Below are positions 21,720-30,963 of a stretch of DNA of 64,000 nt, one piece after another (within the stretch, counting starts at the first letter, position 1; each line of letters opens with the position of its first letter). The DNA is from Sphingomonas sp. 28-63-12. Its GTDB lineage: Bacteria; Pseudomonadota; Alphaproteobacteria; Sphingomonadales; Sphingomonadaceae. The stretch covers positions 1-64,000 of the forward strand of contig NCGD01000013.1 in the NCBI GenBank assembly GCA_002281535.1. The letters run 5' to 3'. The notes beneath the pieces were generated by a model that was not told the DNA's origin, searched no databases, and was given only the letters and a program-made list of their open reading frames with translations. The translations under genes and the position numbers were made by a program.

Positions 21720-22862
21720 TCACTGCCGCGTCAGCTCCCGCCCGACAATCATGCGCATCACCTGATTGGTGCCCTCCAAAATTGAATGCACCCGCAGATC
21801 GCGCCAGAAGCGTTCGATCGGATAATCCATCAGATAGCCATAGCCGCCATGGAGCTGCAGCGCGCGGTCGACCACGGCCGATCCGGTATCGGTAGCCAGC
21901 CGCTTCGCCATCGCCGCGAACTTGGTCTTGTCGGGCGCATTCGCCGTCACCTTGGCCGCCGCCATGTAGAGCAGCGCGCGCGCCGCCTCCAGCTCGGTCG
22001 CCATGTCGGCGAGCATGAACTGGGTGTTCTGGAAATCGCTGATCGCGGTGCCGAACTGCTTGCGGTCGCTTGTATAGCCAATGGCCTCATCAAGGCAGCG
22101 CTGCGCCCCGCCCAGCGAGCACGCGCCGATATTGAGCCGCCCGCCGTCGAGCCCCATCATCGCGATGCGGAACCCCTCCCCCTCGCCGCCGACGCGATTG
22201 GCGACGGGGACGCGGACCTCTTCAAGAATCACCTGCCGGGTCGGCTGCGAATGCCAGCCGAGCTTGCGCTCGTTCGCGCCGAACGACACGCCGGGCATGT
22301 CCTTTTCGATGACGAGGCACGAAATGCCCTTTGGCCCATCTTCCCCGGTGCGAACCATCGTGACGTAAACGTCGTTCTCGCCCGCGCCCGAAATGAACTG
22401 TTTGGTCCCGGTCACGACATAATGGTCGCCGTCCCGCACCGCCCGCGTCTTGAGCGCCGCCGCGTCGGAGCCGCTGCCGGGTTCGGTCAGGCAATAGCTC
22501 GCAATCGTCTCCATCGAGACCAGATCGGGCAGATACTTCGCCTTGACCTCGGCCGAACCGAACCGGTCAATCATCCAGGCGGCCATGTTGTGGATCGAGA
22601 TGAACGCGCTGGTCGATGGGCAGCCATAAGCCATCGCCTCCATGATCAGCGCCGCTTCCAGCCGCCCAAGATTGATGCCGCCCGATTCTTCCGAGACATA
22701 GATGGCCGCAAAGCCGAGCTCGGCCGCTTGCTTGATCGTATCGCGCGGGAAAATATGCCTTTCGTCCCACTCCCCGGCAAAGGGGGTGATCCGATCGGCG
22801 GTGAATTTGCGCGCCAGATCCTGAATCTCGCGCTGATCGTCGGTAAGGTCGAATTGGGTCAT
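21720..22862 (-). CDS. Isobutyryl-CoA dehydrogenase (acyl-CoA dehydrogenase family)
   Basis: FAD enzyme of 380 aa converting isobutyryl-CoA to methacrylyl-CoA. CLTEPGSGSDAAALKT (FAD/substrate loop, near residue 125), GTKQFISGAG, QFGTAISDFQNTQF and the C-terminal catalytic region SILEGTNQVMRMIVGREL are all present. The sequence pattern MTQFDLTDDQREIQDLARKF and the neighbours fit the ACAD8 type. It appears to be the first gene of the valine cluster transcribed leftward. Confidence 0.92.
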   Translation of the reverse strand: MTQFDLTDDQREIQDLARKFTADRITPFAGEWDERHIFPRDTIKQAAELGFAAIYVSEESGGINLGRLEAALIMEAMAYGCPSTSAFISIHNMAAWMIDRFGSAEVKAKYLPDLVSMETIASYCLTEPGSGSDAAALKTRAVRDGDHYVVTGTKQFISGAGENDVYVTMVRTGEDGPKGISCLVIEKDMPGVSFGANERKLGWHSQPTRQVILEEVRVPVANRVGGEGEGFRIAMMGLDGGRLNIGACSLGGAQRCLDEAIGYTSDRKQFGTAISDFQNTQFMLADMATELEAARALLYMAAAKVTANAPDKTKFAAMAKRLATDTGSAVVDRALQLHGGYGYLMDYPIERFWRDLRVHSILEGTNQVMRMIVGRELTRQ

Positions 22863-22919
22863 GCGCGCGTCCTAGGCGAAATCACCGCCTCTTTGAACCC
22901 ACCCCCCGACAGGATCGGA

Positions 22920-23375
22920 TCAGCAGCGGGTATAAACCACGCGAAGCGGGGGTGCCTGATCCAGACGTTCGAGCCGGGTGCCCCCCACAAGCAGGCGATA
23001 CCGGGTGCGTATCATCGATCGTCCGGCGAATCCCTTGAGCTGGAGATCGACGGTCACGCTTGTGGGCGTTGTCGCGACGATTCGGGCGACCGGGCCGCCG
23101 GCGGCATAATAATCCACCTTGCCGGCCTCGATCTTCAGCGTACCGCGCCGAGCATCGTTGCTCAGATCACAATCAGCGGTGGTGCGGCCCCAGCTGCCCG
23201 CGAACGGGATCATCGCCATTGCTACCGGCGACGCGGTTGGCGCGGCATGGCCGGGCGCGATGGTCTTGCCATTGGCGCCGAGCTGGACGTCATTGGGATC
23301 GAAACCGCCCGTTTTCGGGCCGCAGCCGGCAAGCGGCAGGGCCAGCAATAGGCAGCGCCAGGGCAAGGGCATCAT
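22920..23375 (-). CDS. Small lipoprotein of unknown function
   Basis: About 151 aa with a lipoprotein signal (MPLPWRCLLLALPLAGC, lipobox LAGC). A mature domain with several short beta strands follows. Two Cys residues bracket it (TTADCDLSN and the last residue of YTRC), suggesting a disulfide. No family assignment. ATG at 23375 or 23372 both give the lipobox; longer frames would put the signal inside the protein. It is divergent from the AraC regulator. Confidence 0.7.
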   Translation of the reverse strand: MMPLPWRCLLLALPLAGCGPKTGGFDPNDVQLGANGKTIAPGHAAPTASPVAMAMIPFAGSWGRTTADCDLSNDARRGTLKIEAGKVDYYAAGGPVARIVATTPTSVTVDLQLKGFAGRSMIRTRYRLLVGGTRLERLDQAPPLRVVYTRC

Positions 23376-23489
23376 CGCTTGGTCTCCGGCGCGCGCAACA
23401 CGGCGCCATCGGCGTTGAACGCGCCAGTCGCCAAAGGGTTCGCTATCGACACCGATGGACCAGCGGGTTTGATGTGGCATAACGGCGCC

Positions 23490-24536
23490 ATGGACCGGCT
23501 CACCCTGATCGATAGCGCGATCCGTATGCTCGCCATCGGGCAATTGCTGCTGATCGCCACGGTGATCGGCCGCGGCCATGCACCGCGCGCGATTCGAATC
23601 GCGACGGTCACCCTGTTCGTCTGCATCTGTGCCTATCTGACCCTCGCGACGCCGCTCCAGATCGATGCCCGCGGTCCTCTCTGGGCGCTGATCCAGCTGG
23701 CCGCCCAGGCCACGCCGATGATGCTATGGATATTCGCGCATCTGCTGTTTGAACGGCCGCTCAACCGCACCGCCGTCACCGCCGCTGGCATCATCCTGTT
23801 CGGCTGCTGGATCGGTTTCGGTGTGGCGGGCCCCCATGCCAACAGCCTGGGCCTGTGGCTGGGCATTCTCCAGCGCGGCACGTCATTGGCGATGACCGCC
23901 CATGCCATCCTGATCGCGTTCCGGGAGCGCGGCGATGACCTGATCGAAAAGCGCCGCCGGCTCCGGGTCGGTTTCGTCATCGTCGTCGGCATCCTGGCGG
24001 TGATAGTGCTGGTGATCGAGATGATCTTCGGCTTCCGCCACACCGGCGTTGGCGTCACCTTGCCGCAGGCCCTGGCGATTCTGGTGGCGACGATGGCGCT
24101 GGGCGCGGCGCTGTTGCAGAGCGACCCCGATATCCTGTTTGACCCGAGCGCCATCACCGCGCCGCCCGCGCCGGCGCTGACGCCGTCCGAGCATGTCCTC
24201 AAGCAAAAGCTCGATGCGGCGATGGCCGGCGGCTTGCACCGCGAAACCGGGCTGACGATCGGGCTGCTCGCCGATCGGCTCGGCACCCCCGAACACCGGC
24301 TCCGGGCCCTGATCAACCAGCGACTCGGCTATCGCAACTTTTCCGCCTTCCTCAATCATCACCGGATCGGCGAGGCCAAGGCGATGCTCGCCGATCCAGC
24401 GCATGTCGATCTGCCGATCCTGACGATCGCGATGGACCTCGGCTATGGCAGCCTCGCCCCGTTCAACCGCGCCTTTCGCCAGGATAGCGGGGAGGCGCCC
24501 AGCGATTATCGGCGCCGTGCGATCCTGCAGAAGTAA
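23490..24536 (+). CDS. AraC-family regulator with seven-helix membrane N-terminus
   Basis: Roughly 348 aa. The first ~215 residues hold about six to seven hydrophobic helices. The last ~110 residues are an AraC-type DNA-binding domain (LLADRLGTPEHRLRALIN...GYRNFSAFLNHHRIGEAKAML...ILTIAMDLGYGSLAPFNRAFR). Such membrane-anchored AraC proteins occur in bacteroidetes and sphingomonads and are thought to sense membrane or lipophilic signals. A slightly longer start at 23472 is possible. The next gene on the same strand is a lipid hydroxylase, the plausible target. Confidence 0.8.
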   Translation: MDRLTLIDSAIRMLAIGQLLLIATVIGRGHAPRAIRIATVTLFVCICAYLTLATPLQIDARGPLWALIQLAAQATPMMLWIFAHLLFERPLNRTAVTAAGIILFGCWIGFGVAGPHANSLGLWLGILQRGTSLAMTAHAILIAFRERGDDLIEKRRRLRVGFVIVVGILAVIVLVIEMIFGFRHTGVGVTLPQALAILVATMALGAALLQSDPDILFDPSAITAPPAPALTPSEHVLKQKLDAAMAGGLHRETGLTIGLLADRLGTPEHRLRALINQRLGYRNFSAFLNHHRIGEAKAMLADPAHVDLPILTIAMDLGYGSLAPFNRAFRQDSGEAPSDYRRRAILQK

Positions 24537-24641
24537 AAATTGCCGGTCGATTTCGGAATCGATCACATTTTTACGCTGTTGCGGAGCGGCCCCGGCGATC
24601 CTGTCCTAGAAACCGGGTATCCCCAAGCCGGAGAGCCCAGC

Positions 24642-25397
24642 GTGTTCGACTTCATCCTTCTGATCGGCCAGCATCTGGCCCATAGCATCCAGATCGAATT
24701 CACCCGTTACCTGATCGGCGCTGCCGGCGTCGCCAGCGTCTATTGGCTGGCGCGACGCTGGATCGCGGCCCGGCGCATTCAGCCGCGCGAAGCAAGCTTT
24801 GCCGATCGCCGCCGGGAGTTTTTCCAATCCTTCCAGACGATCTACCTGATCCGGGTGGAACGTGGCGTGCCGGACCTCGGCATCCTGCTCGGCCAGGTGG
24901 TGATCATGGCAGTGCTGCACGATGCGTGGTTCTACTGGATGCACCGCAGCTTGCACCACAAGGCGCTGTTCCGTCGCGCGCATGCCACCCACCATCTCAG
25001 CCGCACCCCGACCAGCTGGGCGGCCTACAGCTTTGCGCCGATCGAGGCGGTCGCCGAATCGATCTATATCCCCTTCATGCTGATCGTGATGTCGATGGTC
25101 GTGCCGATCTATGGCTTTGCGATCTTCGTCTTTCTCGGCCACCAGATCGCCCGCAATGCGATCGGCCATTCGGGCTATGAGCTGGCCTGGAGCGGCTTCA
25201 CCCGCTCACCGCTGACCGGATGGTTGACGACGACGACCCACCACGACCTGCACCACACCGAGGGCCGCTATAATTTCGGGCTCTATTTCACCTGGTGGGA
25301 CCGGCTGATGGGCACCGAAAATCCGAAATATCACGAGAAGTTCGAAGCCGTCGCCCGACAGTCCGTAGCAGCCGCGACCGTCGCTGAAACAGCCTGA
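24642..25397 (+). CDS. Sterol desaturase / fatty-acid hydroxylase family protein
   Basis: Integral-membrane di-iron enzyme of 251 aa. The histidine boxes are visible: HDAWFYWMHRSLHH (about residues 88-101), HATHH (~108) and TTTHHDLHH (~200). Further histidines (GHQ, GHSGYE) complete an eight-His centre. Four hydrophobic stretches surround them. GTG at 24642 with CCGGAGAG about 6 nt upstream is the best start. The enzyme would oxygenate or desaturate a membrane lipid or carotenoid-like substrate. It lies 105 bp after the AraC-type regulator on the same strand. Confidence 0.85.
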   Translation: MFDFILLIGQHLAHSIQIEFTRYLIGAAGVASVYWLARRWIAARRIQPREASFADRRREFFQSFQTIYLIRVERGVPDLGILLGQVVIMAVLHDAWFYWMHRSLHHKALFRRAHATHHLSRTPTSWAAYSFAPIEAVAESIYIPFMLIVMSMVVPIYGFAIFVFLGHQIARNAIGHSGYELAWSGFTRSPLTGWLTTTTHHDLHHTEGRYNFGLYFTWWDRLMGTENPKYHEKFEAVARQSVAAATVAETA

Positions 25398-25471
25398 AGC
25401 CAGCGATTGGCGCTTGAAGATTGAGCGAGGCTGCGCTTGCGATTCGGTTGGGGATCAACTATTTATCCGGC

Positions 25472-25660
25472 ATGGCAAAAAATGTCGGCATGATGGGCCC
25501 TAAGGCGGAATCCGCTCATAGCGAGATCAATGGCCGTTCGTCATCGAGCGGTCGGTTCCTTTCGGTCGCTTCGTTGGAACCGGTGACCAAGCGCGCAACG
25601 CTCACCAGCGCGAGGGCAGACAAAGTGGTGCAGGAATATCTGAACGCCCAAGCGAAATAG
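25472..25660 (+). CDS. Small partner protein of the following TIR-like gene
   Basis: 62 aa, polar and basic with no hydrophobic core. It contains a Ser-rich turn followed by SGRFLSVAS and a C-terminal helix (ARADKVVQEYLNAQAK). The stop codon is 5 bp before the GTG start of the next gene, so the two should be translationally coupled. A TTG at 25421 would add 17 residues. Size and placement resemble an antitoxin or adaptor subunit, but this is inference; I do not recognise a named domain. Confidence 0.55.
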   Translation: MAKNVGMMGPKAESAHSEINGRSSSSGRFLSVASLEPVTKRATLTSARADKVVQEYLNAQAK

Positions 25661-25665
25661 CCCGG

Positions 25666-26283
25666 GTGGCGGCTGCCGCGCGCGACGTTTTCATCAACTG
25701 CCCATTTGACGATGCGTTCGCGCCAGGCTTTCAGGCGCTTGTATTTGCCGTGCTGGCCTGCGGGTTTCGGGCGCGGTGCGCGCGCGAGATGGACGACGCG
25801 GCTGAAACCCGGATTGACAAACTTTACCGGATCATCGCCGAAAGCCGATACAGCATCCACGATCTATCGCGAACCGAGCTTGATCCGATCAATCATCTGC
25901 CGCGCTTCAACATGCCACTCGAACTCGGCATCTTTCTGGGCGCCAAGCGGTTCGGCGATCCCCGCCAGGCGCAGAAGCGCTGCATGATCTTCGATACAGC
26001 CCAATATCGGTTCCAGATGTTTATCTCCGATCTCGCCGGCATGGATATCAAGGCGCATGATGGTGATCCACGTGCGATGGTCAGGCATGTCCGCGATTTT
26101 CTGTTCACGGTCTCGCGCCGAAAGACGATTCCGCCGACGGCCGAACTGCTGCGAAGCCACGATAGCTTCATCGCAGCGCTGCCTGATATGGTCATTGCCA
26201 GCGGATTGGAGGCTGCCGGCTTACAATTTCCGGACTATGAACGGCTGGTACTGGCCTGGGTCAAAGCCACACATTCTGCCTAG
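25666..26283 (+). CDS. Deoxyribosyltransferase/TIR-like predicted nucleotide-binding protein
   Basis: 205 aa beginning VAAAARDVFINCPFDDAF. The order of motifs is FINCPFD (strand 1 and loop), GFRARCAREMDDA, YRIIAESRYSIHDLSR, then PRFNMPLELGIFLGAKRFG. This is the strand-helix pattern of the nucleoside deoxyribosyltransferase / TIR / SLOG group, whose F-x-x-x-P-F, I-x-D-L-S and N-x-x-x-E-L-G positions form a nucleotide or NAD pocket. The Glu in LELG is the expected catalytic residue. GTG start is 5 bp after the small gene, so the pair acts as a cassette. Members of this fold group often work in phage defence or toxin systems; that role here is inference. Confidence 0.6.
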   Translation: MAAAARDVFINCPFDDAFAPGFQALVFAVLACGFRARCAREMDDAAETRIDKLYRIIAESRYSIHDLSRTELDPINHLPRFNMPLELGIFLGAKRFGDPRQAQKRCMIFDTAQYRFQMFISDLAGMDIKAHDGDPRAMVRHVRDFLFTVSRRKTIPPTAELLRSHDSFIAALPDMVIASGLEAAGLQFPDYERLVLAWVKATHSA

Positions 26284-26326
26284 CGCCCGACGCAAGCTGA
26301 CGACAAATGCGCGCCGCCAACCCGCG

Positions 26327-28387
26327 TCACCCCCCGGCAAGGTCGCTCAACATCGCCGGGGTCAACACTTGCGGCAGCACCTCCGGCTCGGCGGCACCGG
26401 GCTTGTAGAACAGGTAGAGCGGCACGCCGGCGCGGTTATGCGCTTCGATGAAACGGCCGAGCTTGGGGTCGCCATCGGTCCAGTCGCCGACCATCACCGC
26501 GACATTGTGCTTCGCGAACGCCGCCTTGACCTGATCGGTGTCGATCGCGAGCCGCTCATTGACCTTGCAGGTCAGGCACCAGTCAGCGGTGAAATAGGCG
26601 AAGACGGGCTGGCCCTTGGCGCGCGCCTCGGCGAGTTTTTCCTCGCTGAACGCCGCCTTGTTCTCGGCGGCCAGCATCGCCGCCCCAGCCGCGCCCTTGG
26701 GCACCGCCCGCACATAATAAGCGGTCGCCGCCGTCACGCCGATCAGCAGCACCACGCTCAGCCAATGCGCTGACAGCCCCTTGTGCTGGCGCTTGCCGAT
26801 CACGAACAGCACGATGCCAACACCAAGCGCCCCGATCAGCCCCAGCGTTATCCCGTCGGTCCCCGCCTCGCCACCCAGCACCCAGGCAAGCCAGATCGCG
26901 GTCAGCCCCATCGGCACGGCGAGGATGTGGCGGAACGTTTCCATCCACGCGCCCGGTTTGGGCAGTGCACGGCGCAGCGGCGGCACGAAGCCGATCAGCA
27001 GGAACGGGATCGACAGGCCAAAACCGAGCCCGAAAAAGATCGCCATCGCCGCCAGCGGTGGCAGCACCAGTGCCGCGCCCAGCGCCGCGCCCATGAACGG
27101 GCCGGTGCACGGCGTCGCGATAATCGCCGCCAGCGCGCCGGTCGCAAACGCCCCGCTTGCCCCGCTCGCCGAATCGACAAAGCGCGGGGTCGGAATTTCG
27201 AACAGCCCGGCAAGATTGAGCGTGAGCGCAACCACCAGCAGCAACAGCACCACGATCGTCGCCGGGTTTTGCAACTGGAACGCCCAGCCGACCGCTGCGC
27301 CGCCCGCACGGAGCGCCAGGATCGTCGCCCCCAGCCCCATGATCACCGCCAGCACGCCGCCGGTATAGGCCAGCGCCTCGCGCCGCGCCTCGCGTTCATT
27401 CACTGAACCCTTGGCAAGGCTCAGCGCCTTCAGGCTCAGAATGGGAAAAACGCACGGCATGATGTTGAGGATCAGTCCGCCGAGCAACGCGCCACCAAAG
27501 GCGATCAGCGTGGCGGTCAGGATATCGGCAGGTACACCGCCCGCTTGGCTGCCGCCAGGCGCTGGCGCGACCGGGCCGGGGGTGGCGTTGACTGACAGGC
27601 CCGTTGCGTCAGCGATTCGCAGCACGCCGTCGATTGGGCCTTTGGCCGTCCCGGCCTGGGTTTCGATGACCAGACGATCACCATCCCGAACCAGTTTTTG
27701 TGGCGCGGCGTAAGTGATCGCGCCCGGCGTCACCGGAAAGAAATAGGCCTTGGCCAGCGGCGTGCCGGCCGGATAGGGCACCTCGATCCGCACCGTCTTG
27801 CCATCGATCTGATAGCGTGCTGCCATGCCGATCGGTTTGGGCAGCGCCTTGCGGAAGCCGTCAAATTGCGCGCGCGCCTCGGGCGTGATCGCGCCATCGC
27901 CGATGACGAGATCGACCGTCAGATCGGCCGCTTCGGGCACGCAGATTTCTTCGGTGCAGACGAGGTAATTGGAGCGTAGTTTCACGGGCAATGCCGTGCC
28001 CGGCGCCAGCCCGGCGGGGATCTGGAGCGTGATGAGCAGCGTATAATGGTGTTCGAACACATAATTCATCAGATCGGCGATGATCAAAGTGGTCGGCACC
28101 GGATAAAGCGGTGCGCCAGCGGTTACCCCGGCAGGCAGGTCCCAGGCGAATTTGGCGGGAAAGCCCGCATCGCCGGGATTTTGCCAATAGCCATGCCAGC
28201 CGGGCTGCGGCGTCACGTCATAGGCGAGCGTTACTGTGCTGCCCGCAGCCGGGGTCATGCTCTCGGCGATAAGCGTCGTCGCGAGATGCGGACCCTTGGA
28301 ATAGGGATCGGGCGCCTGCGCGTTGGCCGGCGCCAGACCCGCCAGCCACAACAAGACCGTCACGATAACGAAACCCAACGCGCGCAT
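26327..28387 (-). CDS. Thiol:disulfide interchange protein, DsbD/ScsB type
   Basis: 686 aa. A signal peptide is followed by a DsbC/DsbD-alpha-like periplasmic domain with Cys in YLVCTEEICVPEAADLT. An eight-helix electron-transfer membrane core carries cysteines in LNIMPCVFPILSLKA and ATPCTGPFMGAALG. A C-terminal thioredoxin domain has the redox motif WCLTC (in YFTADWCLTCKVN). It relays electrons from cytoplasmic thioredoxin to periplasmic disulfides. ATG at 28387 gives the signal peptide and has AAGGA about 8 nt upstream. Single gene, convergent with the TIR-like cassette and divergent from the phosphatase. Confidence 0.9.
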   Translation of the reverse strand: MRALGFVIVTVLLWLAGLAPANAQAPDPYSKGPHLATTLIAESMTPAAGSTVTLAYDVTPQPGWHGYWQNPGDAGFPAKFAWDLPAGVTAGAPLYPVPTTLIIADLMNYVFEHHYTLLITLQIPAGLAPGTALPVKLRSNYLVCTEEICVPEAADLTVDLVIGDGAITPEARAQFDGFRKALPKPIGMAARYQIDGKTVRIEVPYPAGTPLAKAYFFPVTPGAITYAAPQKLVRDGDRLVIETQAGTAKGPIDGVLRIADATGLSVNATPGPVAPAPGGSQAGGVPADILTATLIAFGGALLGGLILNIMPCVFPILSLKALSLAKGSVNEREARREALAYTGGVLAVIMGLGATILALRAGGAAVGWAFQLQNPATIVVLLLLVVALTLNLAGLFEIPTPRFVDSASGASGAFATGALAAIIATPCTGPFMGAALGAALVLPPLAAMAIFFGLGFGLSIPFLLIGFVPPLRRALPKPGAWMETFRHILAVPMGLTAIWLAWVLGGEAGTDGITLGLIGALGVGIVLFVIGKRQHKGLSAHWLSVVLLIGVTAATAYYVRAVPKGAAGAAMLAAENKAAFSEEKLAEARAKGQPVFAYFTADWCLTCKVNERLAIDTDQVKAAFAKHNVAVMVGDWTDGDPKLGRFIEAHNRAGVPLYLFYKPGAAEPEVLPQVLTPAMLSDLAGG

Positions 28388-28467
28388 GCGGCAATCCTTG
28401 TTTTCAGGCCCGGTCCCGGCGCATAGCCGAAACACTGGGCGCGGTGCACCCGATCGGGAGAGTCTTG

Positions 28468-30141
28468 ATGAAAAGAGTTGCCACGTTATTCGCGGGTGCG
28501 CTCGCTTTGGTTACGACAAATGCAACAGCCCAGGACAGCGCCGCACCGGTGAGCGCGGCGGCGGCACCGGCAACTCCAGCGGCGAAGGCGCCCGCGCCCA
28601 AGCTGATCGTGACCATATCGGTGGATCAATTCTCCGCCGATCTTTTCGCTGAATATCGCAATCACTTCACTGGCGGCTTCAAACGGCTGCTGGGCGGCGC
28701 GGTCTTCCCCTCGGGCTATCAAAGCCATGCCGCGACTGAAACCTGCCCCGGCCATTCGACGATCCTGACCGGCATGCATCCGGCGCGCACCGGTATCATC
28801 GCCAATAACTGGGTCGATCTGAAAACCGCGCGTACCGACAAGACCGTCTATTGCGCCGAGGATGAAAGCGTCCCCGGCAGCAGCTCGATCGCCTATACGG
28901 TATCGGACAAGCATCTGCTCGTGCCAACATTGGGCGAACGGATGAAGGCCGCCAACCCGGCGAGCCGGGTCGTCTCGGTCGCCGGCAAGGACCGCGCCGC
29001 AGTGATGATGGGCGGCCATCAGGTCGATGAGCTTTGGTGGTGGGATGGCAAGAAATTTGTCAGCTATGCTGGTCGCACCACGCCGGCGGTTGTTCAGCAG
29101 ACCAATGACGCGGTGGTCGCCCGGCTCGCTATGGCGCAACCGGCAATGGCAATGTCGGCCTTTTGCTCGGCGCATGACCGGGCAATCGATATCGGCGGCG
29201 GCAAGACCGTCGGCACCGGTCGGTTCGAGCGCAAGGAAGGCGACACCCGCGCGTTTCGCGCTTCGCCCGAAGCCGATGAGGCGGTATTCGCCATGGCCGC
29301 CGGGCTGGTCCGCGACATGAAGCTCGGCAAGGGGCCGGCGACCGACCTGATCGCGATCGGTGCGTCGGCAACCGATTATGTCGGCCATACCTATGGCACC
29401 GAAGGCAGCGAAATGTGCCTGCAGTTGACCCAGCTCGACGAGACGATGGGCACCTTCTTTGCGGTGCTCGATTCGCTGGGTGTCGATTATGAAGTCGTGC
29501 TCACGGCCGATCATGGCGGCCATGATCTGCCCGAACGCAATGATCAGCATGCCGTGCCCGGCGCGGCGCGGATCGATCCGGCGCTCAACCCCAAGGCGGT
29601 CGGCGATGCCGTCGCCGCCAAGCTCGGGCTGACCGGGCAATTGCTCTACGGCGATCCGGTCGGCGATGTCTGGATCGACAGCAAGCTCCCGAAAAGACAA
29701 TATGATGCGGTGCTGGCCGAGGCGTTGGCGCTGTACCGCGCTCACCCGCAGGTCGCCGCCGCATTCAGCCGCGCGGAGATCATGGCGGCCCCCGTCGCGA
29801 CCGGCCCGGCCGAAACATGGACATTGGTGCAGCGCGCCAAGGCCAGCTTCGTCCCCGCGCGATCGGGCGACATCGTCGTCGCGCTCAAGCCACGCATCAC
29901 GCCGATTCCGGATCCGACCAAGGGCTATGTCGCGACCCATGGCTCGTTCTGGGATTATGACCGGCGCGTGCCGATCCTGTTCTGGCGCAAGGGGATGGCG
30001 GGGTTTGAGCAGCCGCTGGCGGTGGAAACGGTCGATATCGCGCCGACATTGGCCGCAACGATCGGCCTGAAACTGGGCGCGCCGATGATGGACGGGCGTT
30101 GCCTTGATCTGGATGCGAGCGCCGGCGACAGCTGTCGCTAG
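28468..30141 (+). CDS. Alkaline phosphatase, PhoK/PafA type
   Basis: Secreted metal-dependent phosphatase of 557 aa. The signal peptide is MKRVATLFAGALALVTTNATAQ. Metal ligand Asp lies in TISVDQFSADL, and the nucleophile Thr92 in SHAATETCPGHSTILTG. IGASATDYVGHTYG, LTADHGGHD and GYVATHGSFWDYDRRVPI supply the remaining zinc/calcium ligands. The Thr nucleophile followed by x-P-G-H is diagnostic of PhoK/PafA-type enzymes and separates them from PhoA. GGGAGAG 7-13 nt upstream supports ATG at 28468. No Pho box was identified. Confidence 0.88.
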   Translation: MKRVATLFAGALALVTTNATAQDSAAPVSAAAAPATPAAKAPAPKLIVTISVDQFSADLFAEYRNHFTGGFKRLLGGAVFPSGYQSHAATETCPGHSTILTGMHPARTGIIANNWVDLKTARTDKTVYCAEDESVPGSSSIAYTVSDKHLLVPTLGERMKAANPASRVVSVAGKDRAAVMMGGHQVDELWWWDGKKFVSYAGRTTPAVVQQTNDAVVARLAMAQPAMAMSAFCSAHDRAIDIGGGKTVGTGRFERKEGDTRAFRASPEADEAVFAMAAGLVRDMKLGKGPATDLIAIGASATDYVGHTYGTEGSEMCLQLTQLDETMGTFFAVLDSLGVDYEVVLTADHGGHDLPERNDQHAVPGAARIDPALNPKAVGDAVAAKLGLTGQLLYGDPVGDVWIDSKLPKRQYDAVLAEALALYRAHPQVAAAFSRAEIMAAPVATGPAETWTLVQRAKASFVPARSGDIVVALKPRITPIPDPTKGYVATHGSFWDYDRRVPILFWRKGMAGFEQPLAVETVDIAPTLAATIGLKLGAPMMDGRCLDLDASAGDSCR

Positions 30142-30160
30142 GCGCGCATAAGTCGGGCAG

Positions 30161-30889
30161 TCATGGCCTTTTTCGGAAGATGACGCCCTCGTGATGATCG
30201 TCGACCACCAGGTGATTGTCCCGGTCATAAACCGGCGATGATCGCGGCAGGTGGTGGACGGCGTCAAACTCTGCCGCGGCGGCCGTATCCTCGACACGAA
30301 AATTGGCGTGGCGGATGATCAGATAGCCGCCCGGCTTCAGGCAGGCGGCAATATGCGCCACTTCGGCCGCGAACCGGTCAAAGCGCAGCAACGGGGTGGC
30401 GCTCGCCGGGCCGTTGCTCAGGCCGCCATGGCGGAACACCGCCATCGCAAATACCGCGTCATGGCTTGCCGGCGCTTGTGATGTCGTCGATGGCGCGATC
30501 TCAAATCGCGTCCCACCGCCAAGCGCGGGCAGCAAGCGGCGGCGGCACAAAGCGATCCGGTCGGCGCTGATATCGATCCCGGTAATCTGCGCCTGCGTAA
30601 ACAGCCGCCGCAGTGACGCGACTTCTTCGCCGGTCGAACAGCCAAAGGAGAGTAGCGATCGATCGGGGCTGTCATCGATCATCATGCGGATCAGCCCGAA
30701 CAGCGCCGGGTAGCGATCAGGTCCGGTTGTCCCAAACGGCTGGAACAGGCCGTCGGGCTGCGCCAGCAACAACCGTCGCGACTGCGCCGCCTCGCCCCCG
30801 CGCAACAAGTCCCAGACGACAAGCGCATTGCGGTAAAATGGCAGCCGCCGCGCCAGCCGCTTTGCTGCGAGGAACATTGTCGCTGCCAT
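30161..30889 (-). CDS. SAM-dependent methyltransferase domain protein
   Basis: 242 aa with class I methyltransferase motifs: SLLSFGCSTGEEVASL (motif I, near residue 80), ITGIDISADRIALCRRR (motif II acidic region) and ACLKPGGYLIIRHANF. The GCSTGEE loop resembles CheR-like and chemotaxis-related enzymes. The rest of a CheR is missing and no chemotaxis genes are near. Convergent with the alkaline phosphatase gene (19-bp gap). Substrate unknown. Confidence 0.75.
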   Translation of the reverse strand: MAATMFLAAKRLARRLPFYRNALVVWDLLRGGEAAQSRRLLLAQPDGLFQPFGTTGPDRYPALFGLIRMMIDDSPDRSLLSFGCSTGEEVASLRRLFTQAQITGIDISADRIALCRRRLLPALGGGTRFEIAPSTTSQAPASHDAVFAMAVFRHGGLSNGPASATPLLRFDRFAAEVAHIAACLKPGGYLIIRHANFRVEDTAAAAEFDAVHHLPRSSPVYDRDNHLVVDDHHEGVIFRKRP

Positions 30890-30963
30890 CGCCCTCTCCT
30901 GTCCGTCAGGCCAGTCGACGGCCAGTCATTACGTCGGGAAACCCGATAGGCAAGCGGGGCGCC

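Noticed and set aside
21786..23351. 521-aa plus-strand frame across the acyl-CoA dehydrogenase gene
   Set aside because: No motif, strongly biased composition, and it covers a certain gene on the other strand.
28486..30297. 603-aa frame antisense to the alkaline phosphatase
   Set aside because: Shadow of a well-supported secreted enzyme.
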